Assembly: GCA_021229015.1 (NCBI GenBank)
Contig: CM037785.1
Span: 2,168,964-2,232,963 of the forward strand
From: Solen grandis
Taxonomy: Eukaryota > Mollusca > Bivalvia > Adapedonta > Solenidae
DNA: 64,000 nt
Direction of reading: 5' to 3'
Below are positions 43,986 through 57,487 of this stretch, piece by piece. The position numbers were made by a program, and so were the translations under genes. Below the pieces are notes generated by a model. The model worked only from the letters and a program-made list of their open reading frames with translations, had not been told where the DNA came from and searched no databases. Position 1 is the stretch's first letter. The number at the start of each line of letters is the position of its first letter.

Positions 43986-45525
43986 CTAGATGTCATTCGT
44001 GAAAACGAATGATAGGACTTTCTGCAAGCTGTGTTAATGCAAAAAGCAGGAGATAGAAGTTTCATGTAATGACTCACCTCTGGTAGTATTTCATGTTCAT
44101 GCTGAACAATTGACATTATATTCCGAAATTAGTGCAAATGATAAGAACTAAGTATTAGTCTGTGACGTCACATGACGTCATATGATATCATAACTCTAAA
44201 CATATGTAGAAATTCTGCAGAACTGCAAACTGTTTAAGTTTCAACTTTCTATCTCATCCTGAAGCTCTCTAATCCTAAAATGAAATTTTCGGTCCTATGT
44301 TCGAATCTTATTTCAGCCACAGAACTTCGGTCTTTCGGAATTTCGATTAGCTGACAGGATATGCACACCTAACTTTCAAGATGTACCATCTGTGAAAATT
44401 TGAAGAAAATCCGACCATAAATAGCGGCTGTAGAGCGTGAACACCATTTTTCACTATATTTAGCTCTGACGTCACATGACGTCATAGTGTGCTAAAGATG
44501 CTTTTGTTCAAAAGGGCATATTTTACTGTCATAGCTCTGAAATTTTCGTTATTCTGAACAACTGGCATCATGTCAAAATCATTGCCCAAAAATGAAAATT
44601 AAGAAGTATGCTTATGACGTCACATGACGTCATATGACGTCACGACTCAAAATTTTTGTAGAAATTCTGCAGAACTGCAAACTGTGTAAGTTTCAACTTT
44701 CCATCTCATCCTGAAGCTCTTTTATCCTAAAATGAAATTTTCGGTCCTATGTTCGAATCTTATTTCAGCCACAGAACTTCGGTCTTTCGGAATTTCGGTT
44801 AGCTGACAAGATATGCACACCTTTGATTCATGATGTACCATCTGTGAAAATTTGAAGAAAATCCGACCATAAATAGCGGCTGTAGAGCGTGAACACCATT
44901 TTTCACTATATTTAGCTCTGACGTCACATGACGTCATAGGGTGCTGAAGATGCTTTTGTTCAAAAGCGCATACTTTCCTTTCATAACTCTGAAATTTTCA
45001 TTATTCTGAACAACTGGCATCATGTCGAAATCATTGCCCTAAAATGAAAATTAAGAAGTATGCTTATGACGTCACATGACGTCATATGACGTCACGCCTC
45101 AAAATATTTGTAGAAATTCTGCAGAACTGCAAACTGTGTAAGTTTCAACTTTCTATCTCATCCTGAAGCTCTTTATCCTAAAATGAAATTTTCGGTCCTA
45201 TGTTCGAATCTTATTTCAGCCACAGAACTTCGGTCTTTCGGAATTTCGGTTAGCTGACAGGATATGCACACCTTTGATTCAAGATGTACCATCTGTAAAA
45301 ATTTGAAGAAAATCCGACCATAAATGACGGCTGTAGAGCGCGAACACCATTTTTCACTATTTTTAGCTGTGACGTCATGTGACGTCATAGGGTGCTGAAA
45401 ATCATTGAAATTAAAATTTCCTCACGTGACTAATAAGCCATAAAAATTTCATCGTCCTAGGACTATTGCAACATATAAAAATAAGCGTTTAGTTAGGAAG
45501 AAGAAAAGAATAATAATAATAATAA
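43986..45525 (-). mobile_element. Helitron/HINE-like element 2
   Basis: Minus-strand 3' end: hairpin CATTCGTGAAAACGAATG (plus strand) next to CTAG at 43986. It is followed by the unique block AAGCTGTGTTAATGCAAAAA, GCAGG and CTCACCTCTGGTAGTATTTC, then about three A-type 452-bp monomers (GAACTTCGGTCTTTCGGAAT), then the 5' block CCTCACGTGACTAATAAGCC to GTTAGGAAGAAGAAAAG and (AAT)n. This is the cleanest full element in the window. Confidence 0.7.
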
Positions 45526-47775
45526 CTAGATGTCATTCGTGAAAACGAATGATAGGACTTTCTGCAAGCTGTGTTAATGCAAAAAGCAGGGGATAGAAGT
45601 TTCATGTAATAACTCACCTCTGGTAGTATTTCATGTTCATGCTGAACAATTGACATTATATTCCGAAATTAGTTTAAAGGTCCTATGTTCGAATATTACT
45701 TCAGCCGCAATACTTCGGTTTATCGGAATTAAGGTTAGCTGACAAAATATTCACACCTTAATTTCAAGATGTACCATCTGTAAAAATTTGAGGAAAATCT
45801 GATCATAAATGGCGGCTGTAGAGCGCGAATACCATTTTTTCACTATTTTTAGCTCTGACGTCAAGTGACGTCATAGGGTGCTGAAAATGCTGTTGCTCAA
45901 AAGCGCATACTTTACTGCAATAACTCTGAAATTTTCATTAGTCTGAACAACTGGTATCATGTCGAAATCATTGCCCCAAATTAAAGTTAAGTGATATGCT
46001 TATGACGTCCTATGACGTCACGATTCAAAATATATTGAGAAATTCTGCAGAACTGCAAACTGTGTGAGTTTTTAACTTTCTATCTCATCCTGAAGCTTTT
46101 TAATCCTAAAATGAAATTTTCAGTCCTATGTTCGAATCTTTTTTCAGCCACAGAACTTTTGTCTTTCGGAATTTCGTTTAGCTGACAGGATATGCACACC
46201 TTAGCTTCAAGATGTACCATCTGTGAAAATTTGAAGAAAATCCGACCATAAATGGCGGCTTTAGAGTGTGAACATCATTGTTCACTATTTTTAGCTGTGA
46301 CGTCATGTGACGTCATAGCTTCTGACAATCATTGAAATCAAAATTTCCTCACGTGACTAATAATCCTTAAAAATTTCATCGTCCTATGACTATTGCAACA
46401 TATTAAAATAAGCGTTTAGTTAAGAAGAAGAAAATAATAATAATAATAAAAATGACGTCACGTGACGTCAGATGACGTTTATTTTCACATAATAGTTAAG
46501 ACACCCAGAGACCTACTAACTGACAAAATTTCAACTTTCTATCTCAAATAGGACAGTTTTTATAAGCATTTAAAAATTGACGTCCTTGGTTCGAATCTTG
46601 GATCCGACATAGATGCTTGGACTTTTCGAATTTTGAAAAACGGACACCGGTATACACAATAAGAACGTAATATACACATTCTGTGAAAATTTAATCAAAA
46701 TATCAGCGTCTGGATCATTTGTCATTAAATTTTCATTTCCCTTCGACAACTTCAACATATAGAAATACCCTTGTTAATATTAGAAATACATTATCATATA
46801 ATGACGTCATGTGACGTCATATGACGTTTCTTTCACAAAATGTTTAAGACTCCCAGAGACCTATATACTGACCCAATATCATCTTTCTATCTCAAATAGG
46901 ACCGATTTTATAAGAATTTGAAAATTTACGACCTTGGTTCGAATCTTGGAATCGCTATAGAACCTTGGACTTTTCGAATTTTGAAACACGGACACCGGGA
47001 TGCACAACTAGAACTTAATATACACAATCTGTGAAAATTTGATGAAAATCGGTTCATAAACAATGGCTGTAGACCGCGTAAAAACCTTTGTTGCATATTT
47101 CAAGTGTGACGTCATATAACGTCATAGGCATATGAAAATCATAGAAATCAAAATTTCAGCGTTTGAAACATGTATCATTAAATTTTCATTGCCCTTAGAC
47201 AATTTCAACATATAGAAATATTCTTGATAATATTAGAAATACATTATCATATAATGACGTCACGTGACGTCATCTGACATTTATTTTCACAAAATGTTTA
47301 AAACTTCTATAGACCTATATACTGACTAAATATCATCTTTCTATCTTAAATAGGACAGATTTTATAAGCATTTAAAAAATTTACGACCTAGGTTCGAATC
47401 TTGGATTCGCTATAAAACCATGGACTTTTCGAATTTTGAAAAACGGACACCGGGATGCACAACTAGAACTTAATATACACAATCTGTGAAAATTTGATGA
47501 AAATCGGTTTACAAACAATGGCTGTAGACCGCGTACAAACTTTTGTAGCATATTTCAAATGTGACGTCATATGACGTCATAGGCATATGAAAATCATAGA
47601 AATCAAAATTTCCTCACGTGACTAATAAGTCATAAAAAATTCATCGTCCTAGGAGTATTGCAACATAGAAAAATAAGCGTTTAGTTAGGAAGAAAAAAAG
47701 AATAATAAGAAGAAGAAGAATAAACATAACAAACCCAATAGGACTTTCTGCCGAAAGGGCAGAAAGTCCTAATAA
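45526..47775 (-). mobile_element. Helitron/HINE-like element 3
   Basis: Same 3' hairpin and unique block as element 2, then A-type followed by B-type monomers (GGACACCGG, GCACAACTAGAACTTAAT). Just before the next CTAG lies a 33-bp perfect hairpin, TAGGACTTTCTGC...GCAGAAAGTCCTA (47739-47771), repeating the subterminal sequence in both orientations. Confidence 0.65.
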
Positions 47776-49747
47776 CTAGATGTCATTCGTGAAAACGAAT
47801 GATAGGACTTTCTGCAAGCTGTGTTAATGCAAAAAGCAGGAAATAGAAGTTTCATGTAATGACTCACCTCTGGTAGTATTTCATGTTCATGCTGAACAAT
47901 TGACATTATATTCCGAAATTAATGCAAATGATCAGAACTAAGTATTAGTCGTGACGTCACATGACGTCATATGACGTCATAACTCTAAACATATGTAGAA
48001 ATACTGCAGAACTGCAAACTGTTTAAGTTTCAACTTTCTATCTCATCCTGAAGCTCTCTAATCCTAAAATGAAATTTTCGGTCTTATTCGAATCTTATTT
48101 CAGCCACAGAACTTCGGTCTTTCGGAATTTCGGTTAGCTGACAGGATATACACACCTTTGATTCAAGATGTACCATCTGTGAAAATTTGAAGAAAATCCA
48201 ACCATAAATGACGGCTGTAGATCGCGAACACCTTTTTTCACTATTTTTAGCTCTGACATCACATGACGTCATAGGGTGCTGAAGATGCTTTTGTTCAAAA
48301 GCGCATACTTTCCTTTCATAACTCTGAAATTTTCATTATTCTGAACAACTGGCATCCTGTCGAAATCATTGCCCTAAAATGAAAATCAAGAAGTATGCTT
48401 ATGACGTCACATGACGTCATATGACGTCATGACTCAAAATTTATTTAGGAATTCTGCAGAACTGCAAACTGTGTAAGTTTCAACTTTCTATCCCATCCTG
48501 AAGCTCTTTAATCGTAAAATGAAATTTTCGGTCCTATGTTCGAATATTATTTAAGCCACAGAACTTCGGTCTTTCGGAATTTCGGTTAGTTGACAGGATA
48601 TGCACACCTTAGTTTCATGATGTACCATCTGTGAAAATTTGAAGAAAATCCGACCATAAATGACGGCTGTAGAGCGCAAACACCATTTTTCATTATTTTT
48701 AGCTGTGACGTCATGTGACGTCATAGGGTGCTGAAGATGCTTTTGTTCAAAAGCGCATACGTTATTTTCATAACTCTGAAATTTTCATTATTCTGAACAA
48801 CTGGCATCATGTCGAAATCATTGCCCTAAAATGAAAATTAAGAAGTATGCTTATGACGTCACATGACGTCATATGACGTTCTGATTCAAAATATTTGTAG
48901 AAATTCTGCAGAACTGCAAACTGTGTAAGTTTCAACTTTCTATCTCATCCTAAAGCTCTTTAATCCTAAAATGAAATTTTCGGTCCTATGTTCGAATCTT
49001 ATTTCAGCCACAGAACTTCGGTCTTTCGGAATTTCGGTTAGCTGACAGGATATGCACACCTTTGATTCAAGATGTACCATCTGTGAAAATTTGAAGAAAA
49101 TCCGACCATAAATGACGGCTGTAGAGCGCGAACACCATTTTTCACTATTTTTAGCTGTGACGTCATGTGACGTCATAGGGTGCTGAAGATGCTTTTGTTC
49201 AAAAGCGCATACTTTACTTTCATAACTCTGAAATTTTCATTATTCTGAAAAACTGGCATCATGTCAAAATCATTGCCCAAAAATGAAAATTAAGAAGTAT
49301 GCTTATGACGTCACATGACGTCATATGACGTTCTGATTCAAAATATTTGTAGAAATTCTGCAGAACTGCAAACTGTGTAAGTTTCAACTTTCTATCTCAT
49401 CCTGAAGCTCTTTAATCCTAAAATGAAATTTTCGGTCCTATGTTCGAATCTTATTTCAGCCACAGAACTTCGGTCTTTCGGAATTTCGGTTAGCTGACAG
49501 GATATGCACACCTTTGATTCAAGATGTACCATCTGTGAAAAATTGAAGAAAATCCGACCATAAATGACGGCTGTAGAGCGCGAACACCATTTTTCACTAT
49601 TTTTAGCTGTGACGTCATGTGACGTCATAGGGTGCTGAAAATCATTGAAATCAAAATTTCCTCACGTGACTAATAAGCCATAAAAATTTCATCGTCCTAG
49701 GTCCATTGCAACATATAAAAATAAGCGTTTAGTTAGGAAGAAGAAAA

Positions 49748-49781
<34 letters not shown>

Positions 49782-49836
49782 CAGTACAAACCCAATAGGA
49801 CTTTCTGCTTTAGGCAGAAAGTCCTAATAATAATAA
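47776..49836 (-). mobile_element. Helitron/HINE-like element 4
   Basis: Hairpin CATTCGTGAAAACGAATG at the CTAG end, unique GTGTTAATGCAAAAAGCAGG block, about four A-type monomers (spacing 452 bp between 48940 and 49392), CCTCACGTGACTAATAAGCC block and (AAT)n. A second TAGGACTTTCTGC hairpin lies at 49796-49826. Confidence 0.68.
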
Positions 49837-50609
49837 CTAGATGTCATTCGTTTAAACGAATGATAGGACTTTCTGCAACATCTGCTTTATATAGTATATA
49901 TAGAAGATGACATAATAGATAATCTGTCCAAATTGCAACTTTCTATCTCCTCTATTTCTATATAAAATAGCACAAATAGAACACATTCTGTGAATTTTAA
50001 TAAAAGTCCGCCCATATCTTGCACATGTAGTTTACATACAACATTTATACTATGTCATATGACATGAAAGAAAAATGAAACAGTGTTCAAATGTAAGTTT
50101 CTAACTTTCATCACACATAGAATTTCATCACTCCAGCTCAGTTGTAACCTTGTTTAATTTTAGCCTCATTAGGAAGAAGTATTGAATATTTGTATAGTGC
50201 TATATCCTTTCGACACCTGTAACGTAGTTAATCGTATTTAGCGATTTTGGCGTGTTTGGGCTTCCGTAGTTTTGCCATAAATTCCTGGAATTTCGAACTA
50301 TGGTGATATTTTGAAAGGTAACATCCCAGCCTACAAACTGATGCAATATGAATATCGTTAGCATAACAATGCAGTTTTTAGATGGTCTAAAATGTGGGGC
50401 TGCGTGTGAATTTTTCAAGGCTTGCAAATGTCGCTAGCTACATAGTGTTGCAAATACGGATTTTTGTCTTGTGCCGTTGTACATGTATTAACTTAATGCT
50501 TTTTTAATTTTTCAAGGCTTGCAATCTGCTTGTTTTGTGTTAAATCGTTTAAAAACAACAACAACAACAAAAAAGAACAAAAACAAGATATACCCCATCA
50601 ATTGCAATT

Positions 50610-50644
<35 letters not shown>

Positions 50645-52538
50645 TCGTTGCGCAAGTATTTAAGCCTGGTGACCCCTGCGCGTGACCTTTTCCATATTTT
50701 TATGATGCATGATTATGAAATATCTTATTTTCCATGTAACTTTCTTATATGAAGTCCAATTTCAATAAACTTGGTACCGTTAGAAAGCTCTTAAAACATG
50801 CTACATTTTATACGCATAATGTATAAAGTTATCTTCAGTCGTTTCTGAGATATTGACTGTTAAACCTCAAGAAAACAGCATATTATCAGCAAAATTAGCT
50901 TCATTTCGTTTAGTTTTTTTGCTTATAAATTGGTATTGCGTAAACCAATTTTAATAAACTAAATATCTTTGGAAACGTCAATTATTCAGCTATAATTCTT
51001 ATTCATACATATAATTACAAAAATCGATATTTATTGAGATATGGCTACATATATGCAGTAGGGGTGAAATCAAAATTTCCTCACGTGCCTAATAAGCCAT
51101 AAAAATTTCATCGTCCTAGGACTATTGCAACATATTAAAATAAGCGTTTAGTTAGGAAGAAGAAAAGAATAATAGTAAGAAACAAATGACGTCACGTGAC
51201 GTCATATGACGTTTATTTTCACATAATTGTTAAGACACCCAGAGACATACTAAATGACAAAATTTCAACTTTCTATCTCAAATAGGACAGTTTTTATAAG
51301 CATTTAAAAATTGACGACCTTGGTTCGAATCTTGAATTCGCTATAGAACCATGGACTTTTCGAACTTTGAAAAACGGACACCGGTATACACAATAAGAAC
51401 GTAATATACACATTCTGTGAAAATTTGATAAAAATCGGCCCATTAATAATGGCTCTGGACCGTGTACAATCTTTCTTAGTCAATTTCAAATGTGACGTCA
51501 TATGACGTCATAGACTTCTGAAAATCATTGAAATCGAAATTTCAGAATCCGAAACATGCGGCATTAAATTTTCATTGCCCTTCGAAAATTTCAATATTTA
51601 GAAATAATCTTGTTAGAATTAGAAATTCATTATCATATAATGACGTCACGTAACGTCATATGACATTTATTTTCACAAAATGTTTAAGACTCCCAGAGAC
51701 CTATATACTGACCCAATATCATCTTTCTATCTCAAATAGGACCGATTTTATAAGAATTTGAAAATTTACGACCTTGGTTCGAATCTTGGAATCGCTATAG
51801 AACCTTGGACTCTTCGAATTTTGAAAAACGGACACCGGGATGCACAACTAGAACTTAATATACACATTCTGTGAAAATTTGATGAAAATCGGTTCATTAA
51901 TAATGGCTCTGGACCGCGTACAAACTTGTGTAGCTTATTTCAAGTGTGACGTCATATGACGTCATAGAGATATGAAAATCATAGAAATCAAAATAACATT
52001 TCTTGGAAAATATGACATCAAAATTTCATTGTCCTTGGACCATATTAACATATATAATTATGTGTTTAAAAATTAGAAATTTGATGACGTCATATGACGT
52101 CACAAGACGTCCATTTTCACAAAATATTTAAATCTATCGGAGATCTATGTACTGACAAAATATCAACCTTCTGTCTCATTTAGGGACGATTTTATGAGCA
52201 TTTGTCAATTTGACGTCCTTGGTTTGAATCTTGCATTCGCCATAGAACCTTGTGCTTTTCGAATTTTGAAAAACGGACAACGAGATGCACAACTAGAACT
52301 TAATATACACATTCTGTGAAAATTTGATAAAAATCGGTTCATTAATTATCGCTCTGGACCGCGTACAAACTTTTGTAGCAAATTGCCAAGTGTGACGTCA
52401 TATGACGTCATAGGCATATGAAAATTATAGAATTTTTTAACTACGCATATGAATAATATGCCATCGAAATTTAATTCTCCTAGGACGATTGCAACATATG
52501 AAAATCCGTGAGGAAGAAAAGAATAATAATAATAATAA
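49837..52538 (-). mobile_element. Helitron/HINE-like element 5, composite
   Basis: CTAG plus hairpin CATTCGTTTAAACGAATG at 49837. The first 1.2 kb (to about 51060) is not monomer sequence and includes a 30-base T-tract at 50612. Then come the CCTCACGTGCCTAATAAGCC block and B-type monomers to 52430, ending in GAGGAAGAAAAGAATAATAA. It may be two elements, one inside the other. Confidence 0.5.
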
Positions 52539-52740
52539 CTAGATTTCATTCGTTGATACGAATGATAGGACTTTCTGCTAACATTGAACAATATAAAGAT
52601 TAATTCCGTTAGAAAGAATATATATTAAATTCCCTACCTTTTACTTTTTTTTTTTCGAATGGAATTTCTCATGCATGAACTTTTTGAAATAAGCCATATT
52701 CCAAAAATAAACAAGTAACTGGTGTTGCAAGCAACACTTG

Positions 52741-53491
52741 AGTCCCCTACCGGTGAGGTGCATAATTTTTCCATTACCACAGCAACCAGAATTTTGGTCC
52801 AAGAAAAACAAGACTTTGGTTAAAGTAAATGTAAGGGAATATTTAAGTTATGTCCATTTAAGCAAGACTTACATGTAGAGTTGTTGTCTCTGCTGTGCCC
52901 ACTATACAATTCATGCAAGCAAGACAGATGCAAGAAATAGAATTAATAATAGTTAGCTTGCCTGATCCAAAATGTTTTTCTTTAGTCTTTAGTCTTGTTG
53001 ATGAGAAATGAGAACTTTCACTCTGCATCACCACCCTGACTATATACATGCCTTATAAAATTTATTATAAAGTTATCGCGGTCGCGTGATCCCATTTTTT
53101 GCCATATTTTCACTATTTCCGTTACCATAGCAACCACAATTTTAGTCAAAGAACAAAATTAAAATGATGTGCATAATCTACATATTGCCATCTAGTCATA
53201 TACCAAGTTTCATCAAGTTAGCTTGCTTAGTTATAAAGTTATCGCGGGATCCTTTTTTGCCATATTTTCACTATTTCCGTTACCATAGCAACCACAATTT
53301 TAGTCGAATAAAAAAAATAAAACAATGTGCATAATCTACACATTGCTATCTAGTCATAAACCAAGTTTCATCAAGTTAGCTTGCTTAGTTATTAAGTTAT
53401 CGCGGGATCCAGATTTGAGCGGACAGACAAACGGACGGACAGACGGAGGGCAAACCTATAGTCCTCTCGGAGTGAACACCGGTAGGGGACT
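52741..53491. mobile_element. AGTCCCCTACCGGTG-ended element
   Basis: Perfect 15-bp TIRs: AGTCCCCTACCGGTG at 52741 and CACCGGTAGGGGACT ending 53491. The interior has two tandem units of about 150 bp (TTACCATAGCAACCACAATT, ATCAAGTTAGCTTGCTTAG, AAGTTATCGCGGGATCC) and ends with a GGACGGACAGACGGA tract common to molluscan dispersed repeats as I recall them. No clear target duplication. Confidence 0.65.
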
Positions 53492-53822
53492 AATAAATCT
53501 TTATTTTGATAAAGCTTTCTTATAACTTGACCAATTTTACTATTCTAGGTACCAAAATAAATGGCCTGAAATTCCATTGTAGCATATTTGGGTCTAGTTT
53601 TATAGGTATTCAAAATATAAACAATTAAACTTAAACCTCTTAATTCTGCATATCTTTTTTTTTTTTTTCATTTACAGTCGCGGGAATGAAATAGTAAATG
53701 CTACCATGCAATAGAATCGTCGACGCGTGTAGCCTCGTGAGTAAAATTCAAATAACACTTGTACATACGATCGAGACGACTGTATTACACAAAGTTACTA
53801 AATTTTGCGCTTTTAGCTAATG
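53492..53822. other. Non-coding spacer
   Basis: AT-rich with a T-tract near 53660. No gene or repeat recognised. Confidence 0.4.
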
Positions 53823-54842
53823 CCTAGGCACAGGGACTTGCTCCCATACACACACACACCACACACACACACTGTACATACACTATCAACAAGGGTGGAC
53901 ATCTTTTCAGGGGTCGACTCGCTTCAACTCCGTTTTTTCAAATCATTCAAATAAAGCTATGAAGTTAACATACGGAATCACTCAAATATATATTTCTCTA
54001 TCGAAATATACAAAATCGTCGTGAAAATAATCCTCCTTTGTATGTTTATTTGTTTGAAATATATGCGAATCCGAGAAAAGGACAACAACCTGGACCAGCA
54101 GCGCAGTACATTTCGGGATGATTCGGATTTTTACGCTGCGAAATTGGTCAGCGATATTGCGATTATTTTCCCGCAATCTGTCAAACCGTTAAATTTAAAT
54201 TATTAAAGGGCTGACTATTCGGGCGTTGAAAGAAAAAAAAAACCCAGGCAGTATGGAGAAATCAGCTGTTTCTTGGTAATTTTCTTGTTGTAAAATAAAT
54301 TATTTAAAGACTTAGATATAAATTCACTTGTCTGTGAGTGTGTGTTTTTAAATTGAAATAAATATCACAGGGATTTGAAGTTCAGTAATTTAAAATAAAA
54401 TTCTGAAAATAATAGTACTCCATACATACAAAACATATTTTTTCTTATATATACGGAATACTAAATTCTACTGAACTTCAAATCCCTGTGATATTTATTT
54501 CAATTTAAAAACACACACTCACAGACAAGTGAATTTATATCTAAGTCTTTAAATAATTTATTTTACAACAAGAAAATTACCAAGAAACAGCTGATTTCTC
54601 CATACTGCCTGGGTTTTTTTTCAAAGAAGGATTATTTTCACGACAATTTTGTATATTTCGATAGAGAAATATATATTTGAGTGATTCCGTATGTTAACTT
54701 CATAGATTTATTTGAATGATTTGAAAAAACGGAGTTGAAGCGAGTCGACCCCTGAAAAGATGTCCACCCTTATTGATAGTGTATGTACAGTGTGTGTGTG
54801 TGTGTGGTGTGTGTGTATGGGAGCAAGTCCCTGTGGCCTAGG
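53823..54842. repeat. About 1-kb near-perfect inverted repeat
   Basis: Left arm 53823-54395 and right arm 54472-54842 are near-identical reverse complements, both beginning at CCTAGG and passing through CACAGGGACTTGCTCCCATA, an AC microsatellite, GGGGTCGACTCGCTTCAACT, AACCCAGGCAGTATGGAG and TATCACAGGGATTTGAAGTT. The loop is about 75 bp. About 190 bp (roughly 54040-54228) exists only in the left arm; the join in the right arm has a short TTG microhomology. The microsatellite lengths differ between arms. Confidence 0.9.
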
Positions 54843-55716
54843 TCACACATTCAGGATTTTTACTGCCGTCCTTGATAGGACCATTCCCGATTAAAATGTG
54901 TCAAAAGTCTGATCAAGATCCTGTGATTCGTGGCTGGAAATTCAAACTTTTATTAAAATTTGTAAAAAACATTTATTTAATCACGACAACAATCAGATAT
55001 TGTTCAGGAGGCGTCCCGATCCAGCCGTTTCCAGCAGAATTCGTCCCGATTATCCGTTCTCAATCCGATTCTGATCCGATACAGCAGAATTTGTCACGAC
55101 ATAGTCACGATTGTAATCCGACTAGACAAAATCGGCTGAGTTTCCCGAATGTTACGGGACGCACCTAACTGTCAGGAGTGCTTGGCCGACCTCTCCGGAC
55201 CATTCCCGATCCGTAGGACTCTGTTACGAACATATACGACTGCGTTCAGACAATGATAGGACATTGAGGATAGTAATCCGACTTTTTCGCTTTTCGTGTC
55301 GTAGCGCTGTCTGATCTCAAACGGGAGCCATAATCGACACTGTGTGAACGCCGCATTACAGACAAATTAGCTTGCAGCGTCTTGAACGGATGACATGTGT
55401 TGATCATTTTGTTTAAAACGTCTACACTTATACACGCTCATGGTATCTCAAGCTGGCAATTAAATTACATTGTACTATAACATATATTTTCACATAGGTT
55501 ATCATTTATCATAAATTTGGAATATAGCTTGTACAACATTTATCGATAGATGCAACAATAAAGTCGGGAAATTGCAATGTTTCAACAACGGTCTAAATGA
55601 CATGTGTCAAAACGCTCAAAGGATTATGGGTAACACAATGCTGCAACTGATATTCATAAGTAACGTAAATAAAATGATTTGACAAAACATTAAATCATTG
55701 TCAACACTTGTTTAAT
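54843..55716. other. Non-coding stretch with repeated CCCGAT words
   Basis: CCCGAT/TCCGAT words recur between 54885 and 55210, and CACACATTC / TGTGTGAACG occur at the two sides (about 54845 and 55340), possibly a degraded TIR element. A 98-codon open frame here shows no domain. Confidence 0.3.
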
Positions 55717-56015
55717 TTGTTTGTTTGTTTGTTCGGTTTAACGTCCCACCGACAGTATTTCAGTCATTTGGAGACGATGTCTACTTAATGCAGTTATAGT
55801 GCTGCCACACTGCAGTATCACGTCGTAGACATGTGGCATGATATCACACCCAGTCACATTATCCTGATACCGGGCCAACCAGTCCTGCAACTACCCTTAT
55901 ATGCTAAGTGTCAAGCAAGGGAGCTATAACAGTACCATTTTTTACGACTTTGGTATCGAACCCACGACCTCCCGCTCTCGAGGCGGACGCTCTAAACACT
56001 CGGCCACCGGGAACG
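55717..56015 (-). mobile_element. tRNA-derived SINE, first family, reverse copy
   Basis: Minus-strand copy of the 6220 SINE with a CGGCCGAGTG-type A box, a B box GGGTTCGATACC, the GTGACTGGGTGTGATATCAT body, GACTGAAATACTGTCGGTGG and (CAAA)n tail. Close to full length. Confidence 0.85.
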
Positions 56016-56472
56016 GTACACCTGTTTAGCTAGTAATATCAATATGATATAAGTAAAAGGTTTTTTTTTTCAATTTATATGACTAATACATATCTGTAAA
56101 CTTACATTTTCCGAAAATGCTTCAATTAAGGTGAAAGCGAAAGTAGGATATTTTATGAAAATTCTTACAAATGGCTTTATATTCGTATTTTTTATGTAAC
56201 TTCCTTATTTCTTGATCAATTTAAAACCAAAATAATCGTCTTAAAATTCTCTACAAAATTTTTTAAGATTCTTAAATATAAGTCGTAAAATTCTGACATG
56301 ACGGCAAAATCGCTGAAATTCTATATGTTTAAATTTTTATTTTTGATGTAACTTCCTTATACTTGGATCAATTTCAAAACTTTAGGTACCAAAATAATCG
56401 TCTTGAAATTCTCTACATTGCACACGCTTTATCTATTGGAATAATTTTAATATTTTTTTAGATACAAGCTCT
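56016..56472. other. AT-rich non-coding stretch with a local direct repeat
   Basis: TTGATCAATTT-AAA and AATAATCGTCTT-AAATTCTCTACA occur twice, near 56212 and 56363, a diverged duplication about 150 bp apart. No gene. Confidence 0.4.
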
Positions 56473-57010
56473 TAAACCTCATGAAAAATGAAAAAAAATC
56501 ACCAAAGCTATATGCACGAGTTTCGTTTTTTCCCCCATTACTCCATGAATCTTAGGTCAATCATTAAACTTTAAGCATCAAAAGAACGGCCAAACATTGC
56601 TCTACAAATAATATTCACATCATATTTTCAAAATCAAAGAATTTCGATATATAAACTGTTAAACACACTGGGGTTACCGAATTTTGTTTTTTCCGCCATA
56701 ACTCAACCGATTCAACCCCGATCATCAAAAACTAAATATAATCTGAAAGGTCTTTCTAAGCACTACAAATTATACGCATAGTGTCTCGATAGAATATTTA
56801 CCGTTTTTGAGATATTTAAGGCCGAAGAAAAACCCGATAATTGATATATGACCTTGACCTTTGGGATTTTCCGGAAACGGAAGTGACATGGCTCTATAGA
56901 TTCTAATACTGCATCTTCAGACAAAATTTCAAGTAAATCATGCAAAAAATAAAGCCTACAGGGCTTAAAAACCGTTAAGTTTTAATACGAAAGTTTTAAG
57001 AGCATTATGA
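56473..57010 (-). repeat. Second copy of the 40701-41230 block
   Basis: Matches 40701-41230 with few differences (AAAAATCACCAAAGC, AACGGCCAAACATTGCTC, CTTTCTAAGCACTACAAATT, GGAAACGGAAGTGACATGG). It runs into monomer sequence at 57007. This shows the block is part of an element family rather than unique sequence. Confidence 0.8.
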
Positions 57011-57487
57011 CGTCATGTGACGTCAAATCGCGTTCATCTTTTCAGAATGTATAGAAGATCTGGAAACTAATATTCAGCCTAAATCTCAGCTTTCTAGCTT
57101 TTCTGGAAGCGATTTTATACGCATTTGAAATTTGACGTCATAGGTTCGAATCTTGGATTCGCCATAAAACATTTGCCTTTTCGAATTTGGAAAAACGGAC
57201 ACCGGGATGCACAACTAGAGCCTAACATACACATTCTGTGAAATATTGATGAAAATCGATCCAGAAATAATAGCTGTAGACCGCGTACAAACTTTTTCAC
57301 CTGACGTCAAATCTGACGTTATATGACGTCATATGAATATACAATTCATTGCATCCGAAAGCTCATGGTTTGAAATATATGCCATAAAATTTTCATTGTT
57401 CTGAGTCAATGGCAACACCTCGAAATTAACACAAATATAAGAGGAAGAAAAAAAGAATAAGAAGAAGAAGAAGAAGCAGAAGAATAA

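Larger units (their letters stand above)
52539..57487 (-). mobile_element. Helitron/HINE-like element 6, heavily interrupted
   Basis: CTAG plus hairpin CATTCGTTGATACGAATG at 52539. The right end at 57487 is an AAGAAGAAGAAGAAGCAGAAG microsatellite. Between them lie a TIR element (52741-53491), a 1-kb inverted repeat, a SINE and the block shared with 40701-41691. Whether both ends belong to one element is uncertain. Confidence 0.35.

Noticed and set aside
54872..55168. 98-codon open frame beside the inverted repeat
   Set aside because: It is made largely of repeated CCGAT words, with no recognisable domain.
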